Of a stretch of DNA of 22,680 nt, positions 7,101 through 13,485 are shown in pieces. The stretch lies in assembly GCA_002344975.1 (NCBI GenBank), contig DDUV01000048.1, forward strand, positions 1 to 22,680, in the 5' to 3' direction. This stretch comes from Saprospiraceae bacterium UBA2329 (lineage in GTDB: Bacteria; Bacteroidota; Bacteroidia; Chitinophagales; Saprospiraceae). The position numbers and the translations under genes are program-made. How positions within the stretch are numbered: position 1 is the stretch's first letter; each line of letters begins with the position of its first letter. Below the pieces are notes generated by a model. That model was not told the DNA's origin, searched no databases, and worked only from the letters and a program-made list of their open reading frames with translations.

Positions 7101-9700
7101 AGGCCGAGTTGGGTGCTTTGCCCCAGGCATATTTGGCGGTCGGGGCCGGCCCAGAAACAGTTTTCGAGGCTCACATCGTCCAGCACGCGCAGGGTGGCGC
7201 GGTCGGGCTGGGCTATACGGGCGCCGTTACCGGTAATGTTTTGCAGCCGCAGTATGTACTCTACGGCGCCGCCGTCGTATTGACCGTTGGCAGTGGTGGG
7301 AAACAGCAGGCATTGCGGGGTGGAACTGCCGGCCGGGAAGGTGACGGTTCGGGTGGCAGGTACGCCGTTGAAATGCGGGCTTTGCAGGCCCTCAAAGCTT
7401 ACCTCCACCGTAGTGGGGCTGCTTGGGGAGGGGTTGGCAATTTGGACGCAGACCAACAGCGCATTACCTTCAGCCGTTTCCACCAGGCTCTGCTGGAAAA
7501 AGACCTCTGTGTCGGGGCAACGGGCTTCGAGCCTGAAATCGTCGAAGCGGACGATGGGGTTCGCCCCACTTTCGGCATTCAGGAGGAGAAAATAGTTGCC
7601 GTTGGCGGGTACGGTGAAGTATTCGGAGGTAAATTCTATGCCGGGTTGTTGGTTGCCGGAAGGCGCAATGGAAACGGCAACGCCTACTTTGTTTCCGATA
7701 CCGGCTTGTGTGCCGAGGCTCAGAAAAACGGAGGCGGGCTTTTTGGCATCCACTTTCAGATTCCACCTTACGCGGTACTGTTTGCCGCTTTCCAACCATT
7801 GTTGAAATCCTGCATAGCTGCCGGGCGTCATGGTCATGGCGGCGCAGTAGTCGAACTCCTGACCGGTAGCGCCGTAACCACTTCGGGCAGCCCCGTTGTT
7901 GGCCACCCATCCCGAAACATTGCTCAGGTTTTGATCTGCCGCAGAGAAGTTCTGCTGTTGTACGGTACTCCAGCAGGTGTTGGCGTCCCTCACGCGCAGG
8001 GTGCGTTCGGTATCCGGCCCGACGACAGGATAAATGCCGCCGGTCACCGACTGAATGTGCAGGCTGTATTGCGAGCGCGGGTCGTCGCCGGGCCAGAGTG
8101 CGGAAGGAATGTCCACGCATTGCCTTTCAGAAGAACCTGCCGGAAAAGTGACTAAGACAGGGGAGGGCGCGCTGGAAAAATGCGGCGAGGTTTCGTTGTT
8201 GAAAGCCAGAGCAACCGTAGTGGCCCGGTGTGGAGAGGGCGTAATAATGTCGAGGCAAACCCTGAACAGGGCGCCTTCATCGCCTTCCACGATTTGGGGC
8301 GTGATGGAGGAAAAAGCCACAGAGGTGGTTTTGCATACGCGCTGCAGCACAATATCGTCTATATAAAGGTCGGTTTTCAGATTAAAAAACGTGCCGCCGC
8401 CTTTGATGGTCAGGTAATAAGTGCCCGCAGTTGCCACCTCGAAGGCTTCGCCGGTGTAAATCCCCCATGCGCCGTCGGCCTGTTGGGCAACGGGCATCAA
8501 TACGCCGGAGTTGGGAGCAGTACCCCGCATCAGCAAAATTTCGGGGATGGCCGGGCCGGCTGTGTTTTGAGCGCGCCCTTTCCATTGGAGGCGGTAGGAA
8601 AACAAGGGGCTGAGTTGAAAAGGAATGGCTATATAAGCGGCAGTGGAATAGTCTGTCTTATAGGCATAGTCTCCGGCGTAATCGGCCCAATCGGTACTCA
8701 GGCTGCTGGGGGCGCCATGTTGCCAGTTGCCGGGCATGTCGGTGTCTAAGTTGTATATAGTGCCCGGATTCCAGTTGGCGCAGTTGTTTTGCAATATGTC
8801 GTCTTTTACACTCAGTATGAGCGTGTCAGGCTGGGCGGTGTAGGGATTGCCGCCCGAAGAGGAGGGGTTTTGAAGGACAAATCGGTAGCTGAAATCGCCG
8901 TCGGGTTCGTTGTTGGCCGGAATGAAAAATGTAAAACACCGGTTTTGTGCGCTTCCTGCCGGAAATGTGAGGGTTTGAGTGGAAAATGAAGCCAGGTGAG
9001 GCTGTACCGGCCCCGCTGCGGCCACCTGTACCTGAGTGGCATGATATATATAAGGCGTCTGTATGCCGACGCAGATTTCTACCGAGCCGCCCTCGGCAGC
9101 TTCGGCATCCTGGGTAGTAAAAAACACTGCCGGAGGGGCAATGACGGAACAACTGCGCTCCAATACCAGATCGTCAAATCGGAGGCTGCCGGAACCGATG
9201 CTTCCGGGAGCAAGTTTGAGCAGGACGTAGTATTGGCCGTTGGAGGGCGGAGTGAATGATTGCGAAGTGAATGCCGGGGCAGGCATACTTGGATTGAGCA
9301 GCGGCATGGTGTGCGAATTGCCGACAACCTCCGTACTCGTTGTTGAAGCGCCGAAATGCACCTGCACGGATTTGGCAAAGCCGCCCGATTTGCCTGCCCA
9401 TTTCAGGCGGTAGTTGTAGCCGGCTTCCAACGTCACTTTCAACCCGAAATAATGTACATTGTTCATGCCCGGAACCAAGGCGCAGACATCCGAAAATGCG
9501 CCCGAACTGCCATATTCCGCCCGCGAGAAGCCGTTGTTGGCAATATGGGGCAGGTTGGAGAAATTGTTGTAGTTGGAAGGGCTGAAACTTTCAGACATCG
9601 CCACATTCCAGCAATCGTTTGATGGAGAGGCGTGCAGGGCCATTGCCTGTAAAGGCAAAACAAGGCATACAAATAACCGGCTGACAGAACGCAACAACAT
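1091..9700 (-). CDS. Giant secreted polymorphic toxin with metalloprotease-like domain and CdiA_C-like nuclease tail
   Basis: The protein has 2869 residues and begins with a signal peptide (MLLRSVSRLFVCLVLPLQAM, cleavage probably in the ALHAS region). Three pairs of a jelly-roll-like module and a Calx-beta-like module fill about residues 26-850. PKD/Ig-like repeats with 'YQWQ' and paired cysteines follow to about 1515, then another Calx-beta module (about 1517-1634). A conserved Bacteroidota toxin region (GDFEV..., LVPVN...) leads to a zinc-protease-like motif, H2100-ELG-H2104 with H2111, and an LMDYG turn at about 2127-2131. A hydrophobic Ala/Val-rich stretch and the pretoxin repeat (about 2549-2663) precede a 206-residue tail. 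That tail has GGYTVSHTGHN, E2736, D2768, and D2777-F-K2779, fitting the PD-(D/E)XK-like CdiA_C tRNA-nuclease family. No T9SS sorting domain is present, so the export route is unclear. Function is inferred: contact- or surface-delivered antibacterial nuclease, possibly released by the internal protease. Confidence 0.88.
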   Translation of the reverse strand: MLLRSVSRLFVCLVLPLQAMALHASPSNDCWNVAMSESFSPSNYNNFSNLPHIANNGFSRAEYGSSGAFSDVCALVPGMNNVHYFGLKVTLEAGYNYRLKWAGKSGGFAKSVQVHFGASTTSTEVVGNSHTMPLLNPSMPAPAFTSQSFTPPSNGQYYVLLKLAPGSIGSGSLRFDDLVLERSCSVIAPPAVFFTTQDAEAAEGGSVEICVGIQTPYIYHATQVQVAAAGPVQPHLASFSTQTLTFPAGSAQNRCFTFFIPANNEPDGDFSYRFVLQNPSSSGGNPYTAQPDTLILSVKDDILQNNCANWNPGTIYNLDTDMPGNWQHGAPSSLSTDWADYAGDYAYKTDYSTAAYIAIPFQLSPLFSYRLQWKGRAQNTAGPAIPEILLMRGTAPNSGVLMPVAQQADGAWGIYTGEAFEVATAGTYYLTIKGGGTFFNLKTDLYIDDIVLQRVCKTTSVAFSSITPQIVEGDEGALFRVCLDIITPSPHRATTVALAFNNETSPHFSSAPSPVLVTFPAGSSERQCVDIPSALWPGDDPRSQYSLHIQSVTGGIYPVVGPDTERTLRVRDANTCWSTVQQQNFSAADQNLSNVSGWVANNGAARSGYGATGQEFDYCAAMTMTPGSYAGFQQWLESGKQYRVRWNLKVDAKKPASVFLSLGTQAGIGNKVGVAVSIAPSGNQQPGIEFTSEYFTVPANGNYFLLLNAESGANPIVRFDDFRLEARCPDTEVFFQQSLVETAEGNALLVCVQIANPSPSSPTTVEVSFEGLQSPHFNGVPATRTVTFPAGSSTPQCLLFPTTANGQYDGGAVEYILRLQNITGNGARIAQPDRATLRVLDDVSLENCFWAGPDRQICLGQSTQLGLPGAAMPAHCSAAPFCFRWEPASLILNGGQYDARPFVAPQQDTWFVIYMTDGHGNLHSDSVLVQVTASLQASITGHETPVCSGGARTLQVQTSGGAGSLSYQWQHSMDGGASWAVIAGVTGSVYTSPFLSASRMYRVAAGSSGCGSVVTAPATVQVLPDPSLSISASAASVCLGGFSLLSASPANGTGACTTQWQSSSSASGPWNNIAGATGNSLAPSTLVPGIRYFRASYTCSGGGCDVAFSNVVSVTVVPGPSISTQPAGATICSGSTRTLDVAATGGTPALSYQWQSSPNGTTWSTHFGDTQSSLTTPPLTSNTYYRVAVSASGSGCDTVYSQAALVQVIALPDWSIAPAQAVLCPDTSLILSVPDAQGVSFLWPDGSTAPQWEVQQPGAYSVVLTHNIYGCSDTLSTNVSAAPVWTQSIEASSDFLCDEVRDIKLNVNGTSGGSYSYAWSGGSLTEQQILTTTGVYYLTLTDDATGCSTVLSRVVQNSDSDIALRIEAPHTLLCRDGEMTLRAVLDGLHESLRERVRLEWWHDGSEQVTTDIRTPDRYGVTAFFGEHCRQETMIEILQAPDLEVRIQSPEGTKHACPESPLLLQAVVSDSTLVAAYHWSGGADTPEAVFTESGPYTLLVTDVNGCVWEDRFDVKSCPTIVFFDTLRVQVKAEETAELCLRLINPSQENATTVEVVIEGSPAPYFGEAEALRSVEFAPGETRQCLSYLPPRVEEADSITLYTLRLQNAAGGHQAAIGEARQAELLIEAGIRCRVQQDSAAVNCALTDTTSIHNGVPLISTLKKDDSFWAGDFEVKVTQANGNGTFNGKGIITVPYLQQAQINVILKDVRVNEECQMVAGEVKVEGVGAAILSEELANALNDLLGTLDGIDNVLGHLQNAMNVISTVVNSSSAVSSVLGSNWNVLQGAGPIYNEYPYLPDSLAQHINNAVLCYLTNPPDVCNQVLAGNIQQIIQAIQDLFEADYAVRFLPYSPTTFGFDTLAYQAMHEKYNFFQIAGERYFAPWASVAVQAGDTVTINIPHDQLPEDLSFEDNRRNPVEMIVQDNKVLLPIRGAAEEGVHQLYAVQLKTDSSGNPVKKYAGKLNILTYPRKTIRVELVPVNQSVVVTDSLRSRARRALQVVYEPAVVQIEVSAGEHLSLPSLGESLDTTGTGIFAAYNPEMRALTEAVKNRSGFSNETYYIMLVTQFDDAAQLGFMPKGRKFGFVALQPHSDEAQLIRTIAHELGHGTAVLNHTWEDFTSLPSGQTDNLMDYGSGTRLHKYQWERIQHPPLHLAQLDEEEEGAGFVISKYFENAALHYEHSDAAPDAKKTYFTPAGDLFTLPARAVCAFLKSASNASRWPAGCLIGFVIDGKVYSAYWYKNTEKFTGYKNNVNEPYYPNLTPDATNNVVEVHAAKLDACTAQLLRGTFSGFDVWTQSNEGKSISTGLPLDQMDAIATSIWYSPLCSHQEWLAQNEACRLHYQGHPYLAPGANDPVSRYVKANPCVLNSLGWYDFKAPLPFGDSTYQQLGDQVGFALGLLTVGIVAAPVVLASIFEAGVPASTAAVTTFELRRRAVDASTAWALDVAVQASLNYFWPSPEEEIDRIEAFRRVHWPSSMLTAAEAAIHFNGYESEIAAISNCVAGGFWNESGQLRDEFSWQSCFYSSAAAVITHGILNVDPHKLPLFKKFPTALARLKALPKPALVRGYRRLLTQFPSAAGSLDLWALHRFLKTNLNKDDIAALFDLPANAPELSAIAQNLNFPHNAQVHTVLGEGNWWYQLSKTFPDNPLKRAQLLQDISGNANFARDLKESPALVSAWEVLHPHPNRTSIPVLNRRVEFDELPPYWRKENPFNNQDMFDPNTGGYTVSHTGHNDYPHEYAMANAIAKNNKVVKLRDESTPDPAFGNKTPDAEIDGVVHDFKNFDSPNNVNGKVYNHIISAGSRSNAPGVIFNLQGNSASLADVNRGLQGVRDLIDNTGEIPVGMADHIGLIRSDGSVSFLTKNDIISGANF
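1713..2057 (-). repeat. Direct repeat copy B of the pretoxin segment, inside the toxin gene
   Basis: This encodes residues 2549-2663 of the toxin, immediately before the variable tail. It is the counterpart of 149-493 (same orientation, 1564 bp apart, no indels). Because it sits at the boundary between the conserved body and the AT-richer tail, it is the likely crossover site for tail exchange. Confidence 0.95.
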
Positions 9701-9740
9701 ATTCAGTTTTTTTCTGGTGTGTATCGAATAAGAAACGGAG

Positions 9741-9775
9741 CAAACTTAGGGGGTGCAGGTATCAAAAATTGAGAG
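9741..9775 (-). promoter_or_regulatory. Toxin promoter: shared 35-bp block with TAnnTTTG box
   Basis: On the minus strand the block reads CTCTCAATT, T, TTGATACC, nine bases, then TAAGTTTG (9748-9741), an exact match to the Bacteroidota -7 consensus TAnnTTTG. The start codon lies 40 bases downstream. The same block with the same spacing is found at 11922-11956. The TTTG upstream is only 14 bases from the -7 box, shorter than the usual 19-21, so the upstream part may be an activator or alternative sigma factor site and not a standard -33 box. Confidence 0.7.
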
Positions 9776-9789
9776 TTAGGAAAAAAAGA

Positions 9790-9821
9790 TTTGCATATTA
9801 TTTTCAGACGTATTATTTTTG
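9790..9821 (+). promoter_or_regulatory. Bacteroidota-type promoter upstream of the HTH gene
   Basis: TTTG at 9790-9793 is followed by a 20-base spacer and TATTTTTG at 9814-9821. Both elements match the Bacteroidota primary sigma factor consensus (TTTG, about 20 bases, TAnnTTTG). Transcription would start near 9828, giving a leader of nearly 190 bases before the HTH start codon. Confidence 0.65.
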
Positions 9822-9864
9822 CAGCACCTTACTTCAATCTTTTAAGTTTTTTCTTTTGCATAGT

Positions 9865-9892
9865 GAAAAGGCGATTTGTTGTCGCTTTTTTC
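9865..9892 (+). terminator. Terminator-like hairpin in the leader of the HTH gene
   Basis: The arms 9865-9874 (GAAAAGGCGA) and 9882-9892 (TCGCTTTTTTC) pair around a seven-base loop, with a GCGA/TCGC core and a T-run on the 3' side. The hairpin lies about 40-65 bases downstream of the predicted start site. It could end a short RNA or act as an attenuator for the HTH gene. The GC core is short, so the termination strength is uncertain. Confidence 0.45.
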
Positions 9893-10014
9893 ATCAATGT
9901 GTTTATTATTTCAGCCCGGTGTAGTGAAGTATTGCTTCATAAACTCCGAACTCAACGCCTCATATCGTAAAACGCGAATGATTTCATTTACACACTTTTA
10001 AGTTCTAACAAATT

Positions 10015-10245
10015 ATGAATTTCAAAGAACGAATCGACTCCTTACGTCGGCTGCATTTGCTGATTTTGCGCAAAGCCACAGGAACTCCGGATGAATTGGC
10101 CCGTAAATTGGGAATTTCTCCGCCCTCCTTATTCCGGCACATTGAAATTTTGAAGGAATTCGGGGCGCCGGTCGCTTTTTGCCGAACCCACCAGCGTTAT
10201 TATTACACGGAAGACTTCGAGTTGGATTTTAACCGGAAGTTCTAA
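10015..10245 (+). CDS. Small HTH DNA-binding protein
   Basis: This 76-residue protein is probably a stand-alone winged-helix-like regulator. The segment T-G-T-P-D-E-L-A-R-K-L-G-I-S followed by S-L-F-R-H-I-E-I-L-K-E at about residues 22-48 is a clear helix-turn-helix of the HTH_11 type, like the DNA-binding part of WYL/DeoR-type regulators, and the F-C-R-T-H-Q-R-Y-Y-Y stretch resembles their wing. No ligand-binding domain is present, so it resembles the many short HTH proteins of Bacteroidota. The ATG is the first in frame after the leader. It is convergent with the AAA-nuclease gene 12 bp away and divergent from the toxin gene. Its target is unknown; control of the toxin promoter or itself is possible but untested. 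Confidence 0.8.
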   Translation: MNFKERIDSLRRLHLLILRKATGTPDELARKLGISPPSLFRHIEILKEFGAPVAFCRTHQRYYYTEDFELDFNRKF

Positions 10246-10267
10246 GGGGATGCGGGGTCACATCCCC
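10246..10267. terminator. Possible hairpin between convergent genes
   Basis: GGGGATG (10246-10252) and CATCCCC (10261-10267) form a perfect 7-bp stem with an 8-base loop, immediately after the HTH stop codon and overlapping the last codons of the ATPase gene. No clear T-run follows on either strand, so it is only a weak bidirectional terminator candidate. Confidence 0.35.
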
Positions 10268-11820
10268 AGTAAAATCACTTCTTTGCCGTCCACCTCGTGC
10301 ACTTCCCGGCGGATGCGGGTTTCCCAGGGCAGCTCTTCGGATGACTTCTTTTCAAAGAGAATGAAGTAGCCCTGCTTTTGGCCCAGCTTGTCCATGTAGC
10401 GGCCTAATTGCTCTATGCCTTCGGGCTGCGACCATTTATCGTGGTGCATTTTCAGTTCGATGGGAATGACCTGCTCTTTCCAAAAAACAGCTAAGTCCGT
10501 TCGCCCGTTGCCGATGGCCATTTCTCGTTCTATGCGTCCGCCTCCGTTGATGACGCGTTGCAAAAAAGCCATGAGCAGCAGTTGGTGGCCGGCTTCTTTG
10601 TACTGAAAGCGCTCCAGCCAGGATTCGGAATGCCGGCGATAGAAGGTGACAAAAGCGTCCAAGAGCTTGTCCATATTGAGCGATCCGTCGGGGTTTAGAT
10701 ACCAAGAGGTTTGGGCGATGTCCTGATTGATATTGTCGGCGAAACCGCTGTTGATGATTCGGGTAATGATCTCCCTGTAAATGGGATTGGCAAACTGTAT
10801 GGGGTTGCCATAAGAAATGATGCCCAGATCGCGGCAATATCGAACGGAATCATCCCATCCATCGAAGGCCGGCGCCTCTCCTGTAATAATTCCCAGCAAC
10901 ACCCGTCGCACACGTTCTTCCTGTATCTTATCGGCCAGACTGTCCAAGTGCGTTTGCCGCTGTGCGATGAGGCGCTCTTTGGCGTCTTCCACCATATCGG
11001 GCGTGATGGCGCGGGAGTAGTCTTCTTTCAGTATTTCCACAACTATTTCATTAGCTAATGCATTGGTGAGCCAGGGTTGGCCTCCTGAAAATTCGTACAG
11101 TTTTTGAAGTACCTCCTCTGTAAAAACCTGCCCGGTGTCGTCGGCGTGTTGCTGCAATAATCCTCTTACTTCCTCAATGCTGAAGACCGGCAAAAAAAAC
11201 GATTTGGCTTTGACATTGAACGGCGACCCGGCCCCAATAGACGGGTTGTCGGCACGGGCGCGCAGGCGGTACTCGCGGATGTCGCGCAGACCCACTAAGG
11301 CAACGGATTGCGGAAAGCCGGAGGGGCGCGACTGGAAGCCGTCGCGGAGTTGGCGCAGGGTGGAGATCAGTACGTCGTCGTACAGGGCATCTACTTCATC
11401 AAGGAGCAAAATCAAAGGCTTGGGCAATGTCAGGCACCAATTGGAGATGTAGTTTTTCAGCAGCGACTCTTCCGGCTCCATACCTTTGGGGTCGGGCGGC
11501 CACAATGATTCTTCCAACATAAACCGGGCCATGCTGTATAAAGAGTTGACAAACACTTTGTTGGCCTTTTCTACCGTGATACTTGGATAGCCTGCGGACT
11601 CCAGCGAACAAACCACTGATATATACTTTCCCTCCCGGTTGAGCCGGTGCGCCAGCGAGTGCAAAAAAGTGGTTTTGCCCGTTTGCCGGGGCGCATGGAT
11701 GAGGAAGTACTGCTTGGCTTCGATGAGCCGTAAGATGTCATCGTATATATCCCGAAAGGGATTGACCATGTAATGATCTTTCGGGCTGCACAGCCCGGTG
11801 GTATTGAAGAATCGTTTCAT
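10258..11820 (-). CDS. AAA-like P-loop ATPase with C-terminal PD-(D/E)XK nuclease domain
   Basis: This is a 520-residue cytoplasmic protein. The N-terminus (FFNTTGLCSPKDHYMVNP) matches the start of a widespread family of AAA-like/STAND-type ATPases, which supports this start. Walker A is A43-PRQTG-K49-T50 and Walker B is LILLL-D141-E142. A sensor-like region and a helical linker follow. The last 95 residues carry a nuclease-type core: E431, D442 (GRTDL), E455-x-K457 (IELK) and Q471 followed by RY, the E-D-ExK-Q arrangement of RecB-like PD-(D/E)XK folds. All key residues are present, so both activities could be functional. The family's role is not established; it is common in multi-copy in Bacteroidota and may act in DNA transactions or defence. 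A TAnnTTTG box ends only five bases before the ATG, suggesting a leaderless or near-leaderless transcript. Confidence 0.82.
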   Translation of the reverse strand: MKRFFNTTGLCSPKDHYMVNPFRDIYDDILRLIEAKQYFLIHAPRQTGKTTFLHSLAHRLNREGKYISVVCSLESAGYPSITVEKANKVFVNSLYSMARFMLEESLWPPDPKGMEPEESLLKNYISNWCLTLPKPLILLLDEVDALYDDVLISTLRQLRDGFQSRPSGFPQSVALVGLRDIREYRLRARADNPSIGAGSPFNVKAKSFFLPVFSIEEVRGLLQQHADDTGQVFTEEVLQKLYEFSGGQPWLTNALANEIVVEILKEDYSRAITPDMVEDAKERLIAQRQTHLDSLADKIQEERVRRVLLGIITGEAPAFDGWDDSVRYCRDLGIISYGNPIQFANPIYREIITRIINSGFADNINQDIAQTSWYLNPDGSLNMDKLLDAFVTFYRRHSESWLERFQYKEAGHQLLLMAFLQRVINGGGRIEREMAIGNGRTDLAVFWKEQVIPIELKMHHDKWSQPEGIEQLGRYMDKLGQKQGYFILFEKKSSEELPWETRIRREVHEVDGKEVILLGM

Positions 11821-11825
11821 GGTGG

Positions 11826-11833
11826 CAAAGATA
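11826..11833 (-). promoter_or_regulatory. -7 box of the AAA-nuclease gene, very close to the start codon
   Basis: The minus strand reads TATCTTTG, an exact TAnnTTTG, and only five bases separate it from the ATG (11820-11818). A matching -33 TTTG is not present; CTG lies at roughly the right distance. If active, the transcript would begin at or just before the start codon. Confidence 0.45.
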
Positions 11834-11921
11834 AATGATAGCGAGGTTATACGCAGCGTTTTTATGATCGCCCCTTACCTCAGATGCCCGCCGCCAAAAA
11901 AAATTAGAAAAAAAATTCCTA

Positions 11922-11956
11922 CTCTCAATTATTGATACCGCCCCCCTCTACTTTTG
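11922..11956 (+). promoter_or_regulatory. Promoter of the FG-GAP protein gene: second copy of the 35-bp block
   Basis: The block reads CTCTCAATT, A, TTGATACC (11922-11939), nine bases, then TACTTTTG (11949-11956), an exact TAnnTTTG. It matches the toxin promoter block in 17 of the first 18 bases and in all spacings. The start codon follows after 26 bases. This placement also argues against the longer TTG-initiated frame beginning at 11932, which would lie inside the promoter. Confidence 0.7.
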
Positions 11957-11982
11957 GTCGCGAAACTAAAAACTTCATCATT

Positions 11983-13395
11983 ATGCAGCGCATTGTACCT
12001 TTTTTCGTGTGCCTCCTTCTGGCAGCATTCTCTACCCCGCTCAACAGCCAGAACATTTTCGCCCCGCCGGTGGAGATTTGGGAGGGGTTTTCCACCCCCG
12101 GTGTTCAATTTACTACCCATCTGGGAGACATTGACGGAGATGGAGATGCGGATGTGGTCATATATGTGCCCATGTTTACTCCGCCCCACCCCAGTATTTC
12201 CATCTGGAGCAATGACGGTACAGGCCGGCTTACGTCGCAGGCTCATGATTTATCCGAGTGGAACCTTCTCGCTTCATACGAACACATTGCACTGGCCGAC
12301 ATCAACGGGGACGGAAAAGTGGAAGTCTTAGTAGATAACGCAATACTTTGGTACTCTCCATCAGAAGGACGGTATCTCAGGGAATGGCCCCAATTTCTTG
12401 ATTTTCTGGCTGTGGGAAAAGTGAATGCCGATAACCATATTGATATTATCGGTGGTACCAATTCTAACTTTTTGGTGGGATTAAATCCTGGCAACGGGTC
12501 CTTCACGATTCCCATGACCTCATTTTCCAATACTTATGGGTGGTCATTTTTCTATCCGCTCCCGATTATCCGCGATATGACCGGCGATGGAAAACCGGAC
12601 ATCGTAACTTTCCCCTATAAAGCAACAGAAAAAATTACGGTGTTCGAACAGCAGGAAGACGGCACGTTCACCGGTATTCCCACTCCTGTTCTGAGAAATG
12701 ATCTGAATGCTAATTTTCAGGTAGTTGATTTTGACAGAGATGGGGATGTGGACATTGTTTTTTGGAAAAACAACAATTTCAACATCATACGAAATACGAA
12801 CAACACGTTCACATCCGTAGTGACATCGCCTTCTCCCCAAAATGGTATTTTCGCAGATTTCAATATGGACGGCCATGCCGAGTTGTTGCTGTCCGGCGTT
12901 CAGGGAGGATTGCCTTTTTCAATAGTTCACCGTAATCCTTCAACCGGGGCTTACAACAGTACCGGCGGTTATGAGCAATTGCTCAATGTACCGGTTCCTC
13001 GCAGACCCACTATTTACGATTATGACAATGACGGCGACCTCGATATCCTCGTCGCATACATCAGAGCAGACTCAAGAGTCGGGTTGTATTTTTATGAAAA
13101 CCTGACGATAAGTACCTCTAATACCCGAAATCTTAGCGCTACAACTCCAGACCACCTCATTTTTCCACAGCCTTTTTCGGGCGATCAATTGCGATTGGAT
13201 TGGAAACACGATGCGAACGGGGAGATTTTGATACGAAATCTTTTCGGAGAACTGATCGCCCGTCAGCCCATTCAGCATGGCCTCAATGTCATTGATTTAT
13301 CGCCTCAACTGCCGTCCGGCACATATTTTTATCACTTTAGAAACCATTCCGGTACATGGATGCCCGGAGGTAAACTCGTGAAAATACAACCATAA
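11983..13395 (+). CDS. Secreted FG-GAP/VCBS repeat protein with T9SS sorting domain
   Basis: The protein has 470 residues with a signal peptide (about residues 1-22, MQRIVPFFVCLLLAAFSTPL). Seven Asp-rich FG-GAP/VCBS-type units (calcium-binding D-x-D/N-x-D-G patterns followed by hydrophobic strands) lie near residues 49-60, 105-118, 147-157, 198-209, 249-260, 291-303 and 346-358, giving a probable seven-bladed beta-propeller. The last 80 residues resemble a type A T9SS sorting domain: PQPFSG at 395-400, then beta strands, L-P-S-G-T-Y-F at 443-449 and a KLVKIQP end. It is therefore likely exported through the type IX system and anchored at the surface or released. It starts 26 bases after a promoter shared with the toxin gene, and the next gene begins 90 bp downstream. 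Its ligand is unknown. Confidence 0.85.
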   Translation: MQRIVPFFVCLLLAAFSTPLNSQNIFAPPVEIWEGFSTPGVQFTTHLGDIDGDGDADVVIYVPMFTPPHPSISIWSNDGTGRLTSQAHDLSEWNLLASYEHIALADINGDGKVEVLVDNAILWYSPSEGRYLREWPQFLDFLAVGKVNADNHIDIIGGTNSNFLVGLNPGNGSFTIPMTSFSNTYGWSFFYPLPIIRDMTGDGKPDIVTFPYKATEKITVFEQQEDGTFTGIPTPVLRNDLNANFQVVDFDRDGDVDIVFWKNNNFNIIRNTNNTFTSVVTSPSPQNGIFADFNMDGHAELLLSGVQGGLPFSIVHRNPSTGAYNSTGGYEQLLNVPVPRRPTIYDYDNDGDLDILVAYIRADSRVGLYFYENLTISTSNTRNLSATTPDHLIFPQPFSGDQLRLDWKHDANGEILIRNLFGELIARQPIQHGLNVIDLSPQLPSGTYFYHFRNHSGTWMPGGKLVKIQP

Positions 13396-13485
13396 ACAGC
13401 GGATATCATGAACGCCGTTTAGATGTTTTGTTATGCGGCATCTATGATGAAAGACTCCATTTTTTCATGACTATAAACCGTCGTT

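Larger units (their letters stand above)
9701..10014. other. 314-bp divergent intergenic region between toxin and HTH gene
   Basis: It holds the toxin promoter on the minus strand (9741-9775), a strong plus-strand promoter (9790-9821), a terminator-like hairpin (9865-9892) and a small inverted repeat TGAAG/CTTCA near 9926-9940. No open reading frame or conserved RNA gene is evident. Confidence 0.7.

Noticed and set aside
6788..8155. 455-residue plus-strand open frame opposite the toxin gene
   Set aside because: It is antisense to the repetitive, GC-rich adhesin part; it has low-complexity Gly/Ala/Arg composition, no domain and no promoter. The same holds for the frames at 3167-3856, 4433-5317, 5339-6088 and 5901-6797.
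11932..11982. Upstream TTG start for the FG-GAP protein
   Set aside because: It would place the start inside the promoter block and put 17 residues before a good signal peptide; ATG 11983 is preferred.
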